A stretch of DNA of 64,000 nt from Peronospora farinosa (taxonomy: Eukaryota > Oomycota > Peronosporomycetes > Peronosporales > Peronosporaceae). Of the stretch, positions 9,876 through 21,527 are shown piece after piece. Position 1 is the first letter of the stretch. Every line of letters starts with the position of its first letter. The DNA lies in the NCBI GenBank assembly GCA_947646735.1, contig CANTFK010000993.1, positions 1-64,000 of the forward strand, given 5' to 3'. Position numbers and translations under genes: made by a program. The notes below the pieces were generated by a model. The model saw only the letters and a list, made by a program, of their open reading frames with translations. It made no database searches and was not told where the DNA came from.

Positions 9876-10207
9876 TCCAGCATTGCAAATCACTGTGATT
9901 GGTCGCAATGTACGCGATTCTTTCAATACAAATTCCAAGAAGAAAGACAAAACCGCTTGTGTACCACATGGATTGCGTGGACCACCCCGACCCAACTCGT
10001 CGTTCGCGCCCCCTTTCGTACAAAAGTTCAAGCAGCGCGAGGTGAAGTAACAGTTCCCAAGTGAGTACGTGGTAGCTCCGTAACCCCATTGATTTCATCT
10101 CATTCTCCAGCACGTGATCTTGTATTAATAAAAAAAGTTTATTTGCTATCTACTAGACGAATAGCGACAACGTGATAGTACCTCCTGCGTGCGAAGCGAC
10201 GTAAGAG
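9876..10207. other. Intergenic spacer upstream of the MYB gene
   Basis: It holds the 3' end of the TELO2-like gene and the MYB promoter. A GTGATTGGTCG motif (CCAAT box on the other strand) lies at about 9894. A minus-strand frame across 9751-10113 overlaps the end of the TELO2-like coding region and has no domain. Confidence 0.5.
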
Positions 10208-13191
10208 ATGGCGACTGCAGAAAACTCACCTGTGAGCTCTGCAAAGCTGACGGAACTGGGCAAAGCGCTCGATCAGACGTCTATCTCTAGTGTAAATGGT
10301 GGTGTGTCACCCGTTGCGACCCAAAAAGTGCCAAGTAACGCGTCAGAAGAGATGGAAGATGATGATAAGGACGACAAAAATGACGACGATGTAGCTAGTC
10401 CACAGACGATGAAAATATCAACTAAGAGTCCAAAGAAACGTGGTCGCACTGATAGTTTAAAGAAAATGCTACCGGCTCCAGCCTCGCAGCGTCACAAACA
10501 GGTGATGCTTTTCTCTCAGTCGCCATTGCAAGGAAGCGACGAAGAATTGACTGCATCGCCTTCGTCTCAGGAAATGCCACGGCCACAGCAACGACCACAA
10601 GGTCAACCTGCAAAATTGATGGTAAAAGATCGAAGAGGGAGTGGCATGGGTGTCCCACGAGCTCATTTGATACTAAATGCTGTCAAACAAGCACCTCCAG
10701 CCAAGGAAAAGTCGAATCCGAGACGATGGTCGAAGCACGAGGATGAGTCATTGCGATTGGCAGTGGAGAGAAGTGGCGAACGTAACTGGAAAGCAATTGC
10801 TGATCAGGTTCCGGGACGAAATCACACCCAGTGTTTGCAGCGGTGGACCAAGGTGCTCAAGCCAGGCTTGATTAAGGTGTGAATAATTTGGAGATTGGTT
10901 CAGATTGGGATAGAGTGCTAATAGGTTGCGACAATGTCTTATAGGGACATTGGACACCCGAAGAAGACGCGAAACTGCGGGACCTGGTGGCGGAAGGCAA
11001 AAAGAATTGGGGACAAGTCGCCTCTCTCATTCCAGGGCGAACGTGAGTTCATTGGCTGAATGAAACGGACAAATGATGTGCTAATTGTTTGTGCAACCTA
11101 GTTCCAAGCAATGCAGAGAGCGCTGGTGCAACCACCTGGACCCAAATATTAACAAGGGGTAAGCTTCCTACTTTCATTGCAGTAGAAAAGATGGAAATAA
11201 CGGGTATAATCGGCTGCGTTGTGCTATAACTTGCGCCTCGCAGGTCTTACACTGACGATGAAGACAAGATTATCGTTGAGATGCAAGCCAAATTAGGCAA
11301 TCGTTGGTCTATCATTGCACAGCAACTCAAGGTTTAAATGCTACTGGTGGAGTTCAATTGGAGACAAATGTTTGAAATTGTTCATCATGATTTTTTTGGA
11401 CTAGGGTCGAACGGAAGATGCAGTTAAAATTCGCTGGAAATCGCTGATGCGTGGACGGAGGGCTGCTTCTAAAGAAAGAAAACCTTCTAGCACTGGACCT
11501 GCATCGCTTGCAGCTGCTACTGCTGTCATTACAACGTCGCCGTTGCCAGTAGATGTGGATCAACCGAAAACGAAACCTTCTAAAACCAGCCCCGCTCGAC
11601 GGAATAATCGTACTTCAGCCGCCGAAACAGTGGCAAACTTAGCGATAAAAACGGAGCTGGAAGCGGTACCAGAATATAAAGCTGTATCAGTTGCGACTTC
11701 TATTACCGGTAGCGAGAGCACTTCGGCTGGAAACATGACAAACACAATGTTTGTGAAGAGTATGCACGCGTTGGCTCCCGCATCACATCCGGATATAACG
11801 ACAGTCATGGGTGGGACGAGCAATGCGATGCACGTGAATGACCTGGTCGCTGCGTCGATTCACAACTTTCAGATGAGTCAGCGGTTTCACCCAAGCTCGA
11901 CAGTGCATGCTAACAACGCGTTGTATCAAGGCACCAATCAATTGATGAATACTGTTGTGCCAGAAAACCAACATGCACCTGGTGTTTACGCGATGGCCAG
12001 TGGAGGAATGGAGGCCTATAACATGACCATGCATCCGCCGCGAATGCCGCCACCACAGCATCCGTCACATCAGCACATTGAACATCAGCAACTTCCGCCA
12101 ACGTACCAATTTCCACCCGGATACACGATGCAGCAAAATTTGGGAGTGATGTCAAACTACGGGGCGCCAACTAGTTTTCCGACATCGAATCAAATGCAGA
12201 TGCAAATCCAGATGCATATGTCCATGACCATGCCAGTAAGTGAGATCAGATAGAAGCTACGTCTTTTGGAGTAGACTCATGGGCTTAATCTTAAAGCTAA
12301 TGCTGGCCTTTCTACGCGTGATCCAGGTATCATCTTCGATGCAGCTGATGCCTCCAACACAAACGTATTCGTCCCAGGCGATGGCTATGGCAATGACAAA
12401 TGTTCAGTATTCACAACACGCGCCTATCGTGCATCAAGGTTTTAGCGGCGCACCACTTCATCCTCGAGTGATGTCAACGGCCACTTTATCAGGGACATCT
12501 ACGCAGCCTACAATGCTCTCCACTAGTGATGGATTCACTGCAAGTAGTGGCAACAGTAACAGTAGTGCGGTCAATGGAAACAGCGTGGCGAATGCTGGTC
12601 TTCCACCTTCTTCGGCTGCTGCGGCAGGTGCTAGAGGAAAAGGGCTGAATACACCACGGGAAGAGTGGGGTTCTTCACAGACTCCGCGGTCTCAAATGAT
12701 CATGACAGAAGGCCACGCATCCGCTTACGAGTTGTTTCATCAACAGCGACTTCGATTAATGCTACAGGAGCGAGACAAGCAGGGCATGACGCTATCCTCA
12801 GCTCCATCACCGGGCCAAGCGTTACTCACGAAAGAGCTGGAGGCTAACAAGGAGCGTCAAGCGCGGCAAGCAATTATGCACAAAGGGTGGAAAAGCGCGG
12901 TGGAATCCATGATCCCTTTCAACAGCGTCAGCGTACGAGCCAGGATTTCTCGATAGATTTTTTTACAGATTGGTGGTCTAACTACCTCGATGCATGTGCT
13001 TATTAATCTTGCAGGATCTATCGACCTTGGACGATCAGCAACGGTTTGATGGTCTACTTGAGAAACCATCACTGTCAGCTCTTGATCCAACAGACGACGA
13101 GATGCTTGACCAGACAGTCGACATTATTTCGGGAGGTACGCGTCTTACCTCGTGTGGTACGAGATACGAATGCAGAGTCACAAGTAGCTGA
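10208..13191 (+). CDS. R1R2R3-type MYB transcription factor
   Basis: A nuclear DNA-binding regulator of the three-repeat MYB class, which often controls cell-cycle or developmental genes. Predicted exons are 10208-10876, 10945-11042, 11102-11158, 11244-11331, 11405-12235, 12327-12932 and 13015-13191, all GT-AG and in frame (841 residues). Repeat 1 starts near residue 171 (RRWSKHEDESLRLAVE), repeat 2 near 225 (HWTPEEDAKLRDLV) and repeat 3 near 275 (SYTDDEDKIIVEMQ), each with the spaced tryptophans; in repeat 3 the first is Tyr. The N terminus is acidic and Ser-rich; the long C terminus is rich in Met, His, Gln and Ser, as in activation regions. The last exon is the least certain because a GTACGC donor lies just before the stop. 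Confidence 0.87.
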
Positions 13192-13482
13192 TGCTGGTTG
13201 CTTTCGTGTGAATGACGACAGATGATACTGTGGACCTATGACATACGCCAAGCACTCACCCACTTGAGCAGAGAAAAAGAGCAGACATCTTGCTCACTTT
13301 TTTATTTGTACATGGCACCCGTGTAAGTTAAAGTTATTGAATTGATTTGACAGCGGAAATACTGCATGCAGAACTCAGCTGTCAAAGTCTCCAAAGCATT
13401 TGCCCTTGTAACATTATGCACAGACTTCTTGAGTTATTGACAGTGTCACAACAAGGTACAGTAACGAGTATGTGTAAAGTTC

Positions 13483-14818
13483 CTATTCGTCATCACCTTC
13501 TTCGTTGTCATCCTCGTAATACTCGTCGCGATCACCATCATCGAATTGCACATTTACAGGCAACGTGGCTGCAGCGTACAGGACGAGAGCTGCAATGGCG
13601 CCGATGATAACGTTACGAGGCCCCTTCTCAAAAGCTTTACCTTGTTCCTCATGTACAGCAGCATGCTGTTCAGCTTCCTTCACACGCTTTTTCTCGGCAA
13701 CCTCTAATGTTAGCACTCGACGGCCCCAGTCTAGGCTTCGATAAGGCTGGAGAAAAGCCACCCGTAATGGCGTTGACACCTTCTTCATGAAGGTGCTATC
13801 TAGTGAGGTAGTTGTGAAGTAATTGGCCTGGTTTTCCGAGTACGCAACCTCCTCACTGAGACTCGTGGGTTGTTCATTAGGAGCAACGAAGTACGCATCG
13901 CGGATGCGCTCCGCTAGCGTGATGAGCAGTGGCGCATGCTGGTGTACAGTAGCCGCCAATTGTGAGTTGCCAAGCGTGTCAACAATGTGGCCAAACACTG
14001 CTACATCCAGTGCACTCGGTTGGTTTCCAAAAAAGTAGCAAGTGCCAGCACTCTCAAGCTTTGTATTGAGTGCCGTGTAGCAGTCACGAGCAATGACGTA
14101 CGCCTGTTCCTTGGTCGAGATGCCGTATAGGCGCAGCTTTTCCATCGTCTCTAAATGCATCTTCTTTGGCAAGAAAAGATTCAAAGGGAATGGAATGTTG
14201 CGTTTCATATGTGGACGCGTAACTTCCAGGTACGTGGACGAGTCCACCCATCGACAGTACATTACGACGCGTTGTAACTTTTCCGACAGCATCGATCGAT
14301 AAGCGTATGACTCGCTTCGCTGCGCGTCACTCAGAAAGTCATCAATGTCCTTATGAAACTGCATCAAAAAAAGCATAAAACTACCTCAATCAAAGTCAAA
14401 AACATCCACAACAACAAGAAATTTTCATCACGAACTGTTTGCAAGTGCATGATAATCTCTTCTTTTGGCAGCAAAAAATTGCCATCACTGAGTTGAGGTA
14501 ATGCACCTGTTCATAACAATAGACCATAACAAATGTCACTATGACCAAATCTCCAATCTTAAACATGACACAAAAGTATTTTCTTGTACCGGTGGCCTCA
14601 TACGTCGGGTACTTGGAGTTGTGAACATGCAGACAAATACCCGCCACACGCAGATAAGCCTGAATATCCCAGGCCGGCAAGAACTGATGCAGAACTAGCA
14701 CTGAACCTAATTCCTTGGATGTTTTAGGTGTACTCTCCAATTCCGTGGCTTCCACCAGATCGTCGTGGAGACGGTCGGTATCCGGCTGTAGTGGATGGAA
14801 ACGGTCTTCTGGAAACAT
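13483..14818 (-). CDS. MTX: Metaxin-like mitochondrial outer-membrane import protein
   Basis: Metaxins (Sam35/Sam37 relatives) belong to the SAM complex that inserts beta-barrel proteins into the mitochondrial outer membrane. Predicted exons, minus strand: 14818-14590, 14506-14436 and 14358-13483, 391 residues. Joining exons 1 and 2 restores the glutathione-transferase-like N-terminal fold (SKYPTYEATG then ALPQLSDGNFLLPKEE). Exon 3 has the metaxin block WVDSSTYLEVTRP and the C-terminal helical domain (GNQPSALDVAVFGHI). A single membrane anchor near the C terminus (VIIGAIAALVLYAAATL) is followed by an acidic tail. Start codons of this gene and UTP6 are 213 bp apart, head to head. A 26-base intron alternative before exon 3 was judged less likely than the 77-base one. 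Confidence 0.85.
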
Positions 14819-15031
14819 TCTAATGTTTGGCTACGAATGAATCAGTCCAAAACGTCTCTTATATTTTGTATGGGACAGAGAAAATCTGAACGTGTCCACT
14901 AAATACGATTCACACCACGCCCAATCAATTCATAATCAATTTCAAAAGAGACCCAGGAGCTACTTACGCCCGAGCCCCTTCCTTTGTAAACCTGCTACTC
15001 GTACACATACGTACATTTTAACAGAACAAGT
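14819..15031. promoter_or_regulatory. Shared upstream region of metaxin and UTP6
   Basis: Only 213 bp separate the two divergent start codons. A CCAATCA motif lies at about 14925. Both genes probably use this spacer as promoter; no TATA box is evident. Confidence 0.5.
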
Positions 15032-17047
15032 ATGGCAGATACAGTGCAAATAACGATGGAAAAGATGGTACCAGAACTTGAAGATCTGCAGGCTCGCAAG
15101 CTCTTCTCGGCAGATGAAATTCGACAGATTGTCGACAAACGTCGTGGCTTTGAGTACTCGCTCCAACGCGTGCCATTGCGTAAAATCGACGCCATGCGCT
15201 ACATTGAATACGAGCTTAAATTGGACGCATTACGTGCAGCGCGTAAGGAGCGACTTGGTCTTGAGAAAGTCACGCTAGGCGACACGGCAGGTGTCAAGAG
15301 AGTGCACAACATCTTTGACCGCGTGTTGTTCAAGCATCGCGGAAGCGTCGAGCTCTGGCTTCAGTATGTGGCCTTTTGCAAGCGAGAAGGCAGTAGTCGT
15401 GTACTTTCTGCCGTCTTTTCGAGAGCGTTGCAATCGCATCCACGCAATGCCCAATTGTGGATCGAAGCAGCTTCTTATGAATTTGGTGTCAATCTTAACG
15501 TTGACTCGGCGCGTGTGCTCATGCAACGTGCAATCCGTCTTAACAAGCACAACCAGAAGCTTTGGCTCGAGTATTTTCGTCTTGAACTACTGTACGTACA
15601 GAAGTTGGTGATGCGTCGTCAGGTGCTGCGTCTAGATGAGGAGGTGGAGAAGGTCGTCAATGATGGATCTACTGTGCTGGTTGTCGAGCTCCCAGAAGAG
15701 AAATTGGTGGAAGAGGATGAAGTATCGGACGAGGTGGCAGCGAAAATGAATGCGAGAAAGGTTGTACTGCAGGGAGCTATTGCTAAGATTGTATACACGA
15801 ATGCTGTAGTGGCTGTTCCGGATGATGTGACGTTTCGACTTGAGTTTTTGAAGATTCGTGACCTGTTTGGCGTGCACACGGCTGCAAATCTGTCGGACTT
15901 TATTTTGCAGGACTGCCTTGAAAACTTTCCAAAGAGTGAAGTCGTGCATGCGGCAAAGGCGATGCGTCCGTTTCTGGAAGTCATGGATAGTGCAGCCCTT
16001 CATTCAGACGAGTCAGAGGGTAGTAGTGCGGATGTGTGCGAGGCCGAGCGTCAAGCTGAGCTGCTGGTTGTGCACAACTTTGAGACTAGTGTGACACAAC
16101 TAGACACTGTCTCAATTAAGGAGATCTTTGCAGAATGGATGGTGACACGTTTGGCTTCTTCCAGGCCGACGGCGTTCATGCTGGAGTATGCACGCGCTAA
16201 GCTTAAAGAATTTGCGCTCGCAGGGTCAAGCACTTCTTCGTCTCTCGCCATCAAGTATGTCGACTTGATTCACCGCACGGATGGTACAGATGATGCGCTA
16301 ATGGTCGTGCGCAAGCTTTGCAACGAGTGCCTTCCACAATCAGCGGAGATCTGGCTGCTGCAGTCTCAGCTTATGCTTCACGCCGACCACAAAGAAGTGG
16401 ACACAAGCCACTCACCTTCTACTAAGCGTCGTCGATCCTCGCACGGGTCATATAAGAAGAACGCTATATCGAACAGCAATCCGATGAGTGCCGCTGTCTT
16501 CGTCTTGAAGACAGCATTAACGAAAATTGCAGCTGGTGAGTACGACGCGCAGTTTGCAATTCACAACCGTCTCCTGCAACTGCAAATTAGCATTGGAGAG
16601 ACTCCGAGCAGTATTGACAAGGCCTTCGAGAACGCCCTAGGCGCGCAGGAACGTGGGTCAGCACATTGGAGTGCCCTCCGCTATCAATACGTCACTTGGG
16701 CTGCAAGCGCAACTTCCCAGCGATCGTTGGAGCACGTTCGCTCGTTGTACACGAAGTTTATGGTAGACGAGCAATTGCTGCCTTCTTCCGAGACGTATTC
16801 CTTCCTGTTGTTGTGCGTAGACATTGAGACATCCGCAACGTCGGTAAATGTGGCGCAGGTGCGGAAACTGTTCGAAAAGCTAGTGGAGCTCTTTGGTTCG
16901 ACGCATGAAGAAGTTTTTGTGCGGTACGTGCGTTGCCTCTCAGAACATCTCGGGCTGTTTGCCGATGCGACGCGCATTCAACAACGTGCACTCCGTATCT
17001 GGAAAGAATCTCCAATTCTCATGCAGTTTGCATTCACTGGTCTGTAG
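15032..17047 (+). CDS. UTP6: U3 snoRNP protein UTP6
   Basis: UTP6 is a scaffold of the small-subunit processome in the nucleolus, needed for early 18S rRNA processing. This is a single exon of 671 residues. The N terminus has the family signature (MEKMVPELEDL, then FSADEIRQIVDKRRGFEY and YIEYELKLD). Half-a-TPR (HAT) repeats begin near residue 90 (FDRVLFKHRGSVELWLQYV) and continue to about residue 190, with more near the C terminus (LFEKLVELFGSTHEEVFVRY). The length is close to the 600 or so residues of animal and yeast UTP6. It is head to head with metaxin and tail to tail with RPB12. Confidence 0.93.
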   Translation: MADTVQITMEKMVPELEDLQARKLFSADEIRQIVDKRRGFEYSLQRVPLRKIDAMRYIEYELKLDALRAARKERLGLEKVTLGDTAGVKRVHNIFDRVLFKHRGSVELWLQYVAFCKREGSSRVLSAVFSRALQSHPRNAQLWIEAASYEFGVNLNVDSARVLMQRAIRLNKHNQKLWLEYFRLELLYVQKLVMRRQVLRLDEEVEKVVNDGSTVLVVELPEEKLVEEDEVSDEVAAKMNARKVVLQGAIAKIVYTNAVVAVPDDVTFRLEFLKIRDLFGVHTAANLSDFILQDCLENFPKSEVVHAAKAMRPFLEVMDSAALHSDESEGSSADVCEAERQAELLVVHNFETSVTQLDTVSIKEIFAEWMVTRLASSRPTAFMLEYARAKLKEFALAGSSTSSSLAIKYVDLIHRTDGTDDALMVVRKLCNECLPQSAEIWLLQSQLMLHADHKEVDTSHSPSTKRRRSSHGSYKKNAISNSNPMSAAVFVLKTALTKIAAGEYDAQFAIHNRLLQLQISIGETPSSIDKAFENALGAQERGSAHWSALRYQYVTWAASATSQRSLEHVRSLYTKFMVDEQLLPSSETYSFLLLCVDIETSATSVNVAQVRKLFEKLVELFGSTHEEVFVRYVRCLSEHLGLFADATRIQQRALRIWKESPILMQFAFTGL

Positions 17048-17258
17048 TTCATGTAAAGCATTCGATGGATGCTTGTGCTGCAGGAGATGACTGAATAGAG
17101 AAAAATAGGACACTTACAAAAGTCCAGCATTGTTATTAGATGGAAACCACGCGTCTAATCCATTATGTTTTCTACAAAGTATTCAATCTCTTTCACTGTA
17201 GCTGCTAGTAGAATGAGGCATCACTGCAGACATTTGCTTGGGTCTTTTGTCGTCGGGT

Positions 17259-17468
17259 TTACCGGGCTTCAAACTGGATGAGACGCTTGGTACGAGCCTT
17301 GTACATGATACGGTAACCGCAGGCGCGACAGCGAATAGGGTCACGTGCTGATAGGTAATTGACAATACCGCAATCTCCACAAATGTACTTGATTTCGGGG
17401 TCCTTAGTCATAGCGCCAGTAGCACTGGAACCAGCTGCACCTGCCGCTGGAGTCGCTCCGCCGTCCAT
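17259..17468 (-). CDS. RPB12: RNA polymerase I/II/III shared subunit RPB12 (RPABC4)
   Basis: The smallest common subunit of the three nuclear RNA polymerases, which helps assembly by bridging the large subunits. The 69-residue protein has a Gly/Ala-rich N terminus and the zinc-ribbon CGDC with CRAC, ending in the conserved [19 protein letters not shown]. The frame stays open upstream to about 17603, but the ATG at 17468 gives the normal family length. It lies 215 bp head to head from NMD3, so two genes of basic expression machinery probably share a promoter. Confidence 0.95.
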   Translation of the reverse strand: MDGGATPAAGAAGSSATGAMTKDPEIKYICGDCGIVNYLSARDPIRCRACGYRIMYKARTKRLIQFEAR

Positions 17469-17683
17469 ATTTTCAATATAAGACAAAATGCCAACTGATT
17501 CGCTGGTTCTGTAGGTACGCGCATATTTTAGCCCAATGAAAATGTTCACTTTTCCTAAAACTAAACTATTTATCCTATTGGTTAAAATACCGATCATTTG
17601 CATTGGCCTGCACGCTTCCTACCCATTCGCTCTCTAGCCGGTCGACCAGTCTCCATAACGTCGCTGTTTTACACGTGAATACT
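17469..17683. promoter_or_regulatory. Bidirectional promoter region of RPB12 and NMD3
   Basis: 215 bp between divergent start codons. A TATTGGTTA motif (CCAAT box on the minus strand) lies at about 17576. Confidence 0.5.
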
Positions 17684-19374
17684 ATGAGTATCATGTCGAG
17701 TCAAATGCCAATCATGTACGTGTCTTTATATACTTCATTTCATTTTTTATTGGCCCGAATTGTCATAAAATTCGGCTAGAAAACACGCTTGTTATACTCA
17801 TCTGATGATCATTTTGTGTACCCATGTTTTGTTGCGGCAGTTTATGTTGCATGTGTGCAACGCCCATTGTGGCAAATGCTGCCAATACATGTGTAAGCTG
17901 TCTTAAGTCACAGGTGGACGTAACGGAAGGAATTCCCAAGGAAGTGATCATCCATCAGTGTCGTGGCTGCATGCGCTGGTCGCGTCCGCCTTGGGTCGCA
18001 GCTGATCTCGAGAGTCGTGAGCTGCTTGCCATGTGTTTGAAAAAGATCAACAACTTGAATCGCGTCAAACTTATTGATGCCAATTGGATCTGGACGGAGC
18101 CCCACTCGCGGCGTCTTAAGCTCAAGCTCACAGTGCAAAAGGAGGTCATGAGCAAAATGATCATGCAGCAGTCGTTTGTCGTGACCTTTATTGTGCGTAA
18201 CCAGCAGTGTGACGCATGTCAGGCCTCGTTTGCTAACCAGTCGTGGCGCGCGGTGGTACAAGTGCGTCAGCGCGTGGACCATAAGCGCACGTTCTTTTTC
18301 TTGGAGCAACTTATCCTCAAACACCGTGCCCATGAAAAGACTACAAACATTGAGTCCCACCCGGATGGTGTCGACTTTTTCTTTTCGGAGCGTAACCATG
18401 CGTTACGTTTTGTTGATTTTTTGCAAGAGTCGGTGCCGCTGAAGCTAAAAACTGCCAAGAAGCTGATTTCTGCTGACAATCACAGCAATACGCACAACTA
18501 CAAGTTTACATATGCAGTGGAGATCGCACCGGTATGCAAGGACGACTTGGTTGTGCTGCCGGTAAAGCTAGCCCGTATGTTGGGCAACATGTCTTGCTTG
18601 TGCCTCGTGCAGTCCGTTTCTTCCTCTATCCATGTTGTTGACCCGCTCACTACCCAAGTAGCGGAAATTGATTCTGAGAAGTATTGGCGCTATCCGTTCC
18701 GCGCGCTGCGATCGATTAAGGCCATGACGGATTTCACTGTCCTTGACTCGAATCCAATGGCGATCCCTGCTGGCGGCGGTCGTGCGATCCGTGTGACTCG
18801 CAAGACCCGACTTGCTGAAATGGAAGTTGTGCGTGATGCTGATTTCGGTGTCAATGACACACGACTTAACACTGTGAGTCATCTCGGTATGATTTTGCAT
18901 GCTGGAGATTCCGTGCGTGGCTACGACCTTGAATCTGCTGTGTTTAATGACTCCGACTTGGTCCCGCTCGTTCAGTCCGGAGTATCAATGCCAGACATTG
19001 TACTTGTGAAGAAGACGTTTCCGCGTCGGATCCAAAAACGTGCACGCAACTGGAAGCTGAAGAAAATGGAGGGGGTGGAACAGGCTGACCCTATATCCAA
19101 GGCTGATCTCTCGAAGGAGGAGCAGGACTATGAGCAGTTTTTGGACGAGCTTGAGGAGGACAAGGAAATGCGTGCACAGATTAATCTGTACAAGGATGAG
19201 ACGAAGCAGATCACGAATGCCAACGCTATGGAGGAGGACGATATGGGTGCTCCAGCTGTGGAATTGCACGAGCTGCTTGATGACTTGGCCATGAAGGAGG
19301 ATGACCACACGCCGAAGATTATGGCTGAGACGGAAGCGAGCCAGGCTTCAGCTTGGGAGCTGGAAGAATTGTAA
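17684..19374 (+). CDS. NMD3: 60S ribosomal export protein NMD3
   Basis: NMD3 is the adaptor that carries the pre-60S ribosomal subunit to the exportin CRM1. Predicted exons are 17684-17715 and 17841-19374 (125-base intron), 521 residues. The splice restores the expected N terminus, PIILCCMCATPI, before the zinc-binding pairs C13/C16 and C28/C31 and the conserved DVTEGIPKEV. Further CxxC pairs follow (CRGC, CDAC). The C terminus is acidic with Leu-rich patches (ELHELLDDLAM) that fit a nuclear export signal. An in-frame ATG at 17824 starts an unspliced frame but would lose the true N terminus. Confidence 0.94.
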
Positions 19375-19596
19375 ATTCGATGCGCCCTCCATCGTTACTA
19401 GATTTGTTTATGCTTAATTGTATGCTCACTTTGCTTCAGCTATCTTACATGAGTACTTCTAGTAGATAGTCACAGGATCAATAGAAATGGGACATAATCG
19501 CTGGTGGTACGTTTGAGTCTACGCAATATTAAAATATGGCGATAGTGTTGGGTGTGAAACCCGTTTAGTCGCTTCCATTCCAGTACCGCAAACGCT

Positions 19597-21527
19597 TTAA
19601 GTAGCCTCGGGGATCGTCCAGTTAACAGGCACGGGACCTACATCGCTGATGATCTCACGGTGGCACGACCACACAAGCTTGATCGCCTCCGGCGTGCCAA
19701 TACCACCAGCACACGGGTCACCGGCAGGGCCAAACCAATGGTTCTGAGGCGCACCCGTAGTTCTCGCACGGATGCCACTGTAAGTCGTGCCGTTCACCGT
19801 AGCTGACAGCACTTCACTTACAAAATCCTGGTCATTCGAGACCACAGCAGCAGTCAAGTGAGCGTTCATGCGCTCCAGAGCATCCAAGACTTGAGGCAAC
19901 TCGCTGTCATCGTACTCGGTCACCACCTGGAATGGGCCAAAAATCTCCGTCGTTACAAGCTCAAAATTGTCAGGCTTGACAAACTCCTTAAGCGGAACAA
20001 AGATAGCAGTGGGCTTGACGGCACCATATTTCTCGGGGATCGAATGGTTCTCTGCATTGCATAAACAGAAATGCATTAGCAAGACATTCGACAGTCACTC
20101 ATGACAGATGCACAGGCATACCAAGCTCTTCAGCTCCAAATGCGACACGAGCACCCGGGATCTTCAACAGAGCCGCAGCGTGGTCAAGCATACGTTTCGT
20201 GGTGACCGTCAACACGGGGCCAACCGTCAAGTCCGACAGCTTTCGTCGGGAAGCGAGTTCGGCAAGTTTCTTTTCCAAGCCAGATTCCGTCCAGTTCTTG
20301 TGCATGAATAGAACAGACTGCGCCGAGCACTTTTGTCCAGAACAAGCATATGCGTCCTAAAATGGTGTAACATATCGTAAGTAGGAATATTTCTGCAACT
20401 ATATGGTCAATGTATAAACGTACCTGGTCACAAGTCCAAGCGACGTAGTCGAAATCGCGAACATCCGGGCCAAGCACCTTCCAGTCAAAGCCAGCATCCT
20501 CCAGCTTGATTCGACCACACAGGTCCTTTGCAAGTTTTTCGGCGACAGCTTGCGATCTGCAATCAGTAGATGTACACACAGCTCTGAGTCAGCTTCGGTA
20601 TACGAAATAATATCCTCAACCACATACCCAGTAAATAGCGTGTTACGTGGCTTGATCTGCAAAAGTAGATCGTTCATCACCGCCCCGTCCGAATTAATGA
20701 AATCCACATCAGTCAATGGCATACCACATGCATGAAGCAGACGGAGGGTTTCCTGCATGACAATCGACACCTTCGAGTCCACTTTAAGTAGCACTTTATT
20801 GCCCATGAACAAAGCACCCATCATCTGTAGTACTGGGATCTCAATGGGAAAATTAAAAGGTGTAATCAGCACGACAGGACCATATGGCCAGCGATAGCCA
20901 CGGCTCTCCTGACCCTGATGATCACCTGAGACACCGAATGAGCGTGCGAGGAAACGCACTTGGTCTCCTGAAAAGTTCTCGAGGAATTTCCCCGTCACTT
21001 TCACCTCATTACGAGCCTGGAAATAGCTCTTAGGTGACGTCCGTTGCACCAATTTAGAAAAGTAATCAGCGACCTTCTCCTGACGGAATAAAGCACCGGC
21101 TTTGGCACAGATTTGACCGTATAGAACGTAACGATCGACATTCTTCAAAGGGTTGTGGAGACCGTGCTTGGGACAGCTTAACATGCTTTCCACAAAGGGT
21201 GCAAGCTCATCTTTTTGAGTGAGTGGCATCGTCATGAAAGCCTCACCATTTAGTGGGTCAAGGATTGTTTCTTTCTTGACAGATTTAGTCCATTTGCCAT
21301 TGACTATGAGAACAAAAGGAGAAGATAATAGCTAAGTGGTACGATAAAAAGAAAGAGGTTATTACGGATGACGTACCCAAATTAAAGCCATCGGTAGGAT
21401 TGGCACCACTAAAGTTGGGATCAACGGTAGCAAATGAAGGCAATGATGACATGGTACGTGGGACATACAAGGCACGGCGAGAGGCCAATGCGGATGTTAC
21501 ACGCAAGGAGCTTGAGTATAGCATCAT
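19597..21527 (-). CDS. P5CDH: Delta-1-pyrroline-5-carboxylate dehydrogenase
   Basis: It oxidises P5C/glutamate semialdehyde to glutamate with NAD+, the second step of proline breakdown in mitochondria. Predicted exons, minus strand: 21527-21377, 21303-20628, 20556-20424, 20356-20122 and 20051-19597, all GT-AG and in frame (549 residues), the size of the plant-type ALDH12 family. The aldehyde dehydrogenase signatures are PVVLITPFNFPIEIP (NAD fold) and the catalytic cysteine in ACSGQKCSAQS. The end of exon 4 joins exon 5 as GAEELENHSIPEKYG. The first 30 or so residues are rich in Ser, Arg and Ala, as in a mitochondrial presequence. The 3' end faces NMD3 across 222 bp. Confidence 0.94.

Noticed and set aside
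9751..10113. 120-residue minus-strand ORF downstream of the TELO2-like gene
   Set aside because: Overlaps the end of the coding region; no domain, no splice support.
14360..14385. 26-base intron in metaxin (GTAGTT to GCAG)
   Set aside because: Keeps frame, but is far shorter than any other intron here; the 77-base intron from 14435 also keeps frame and gives a better family match.
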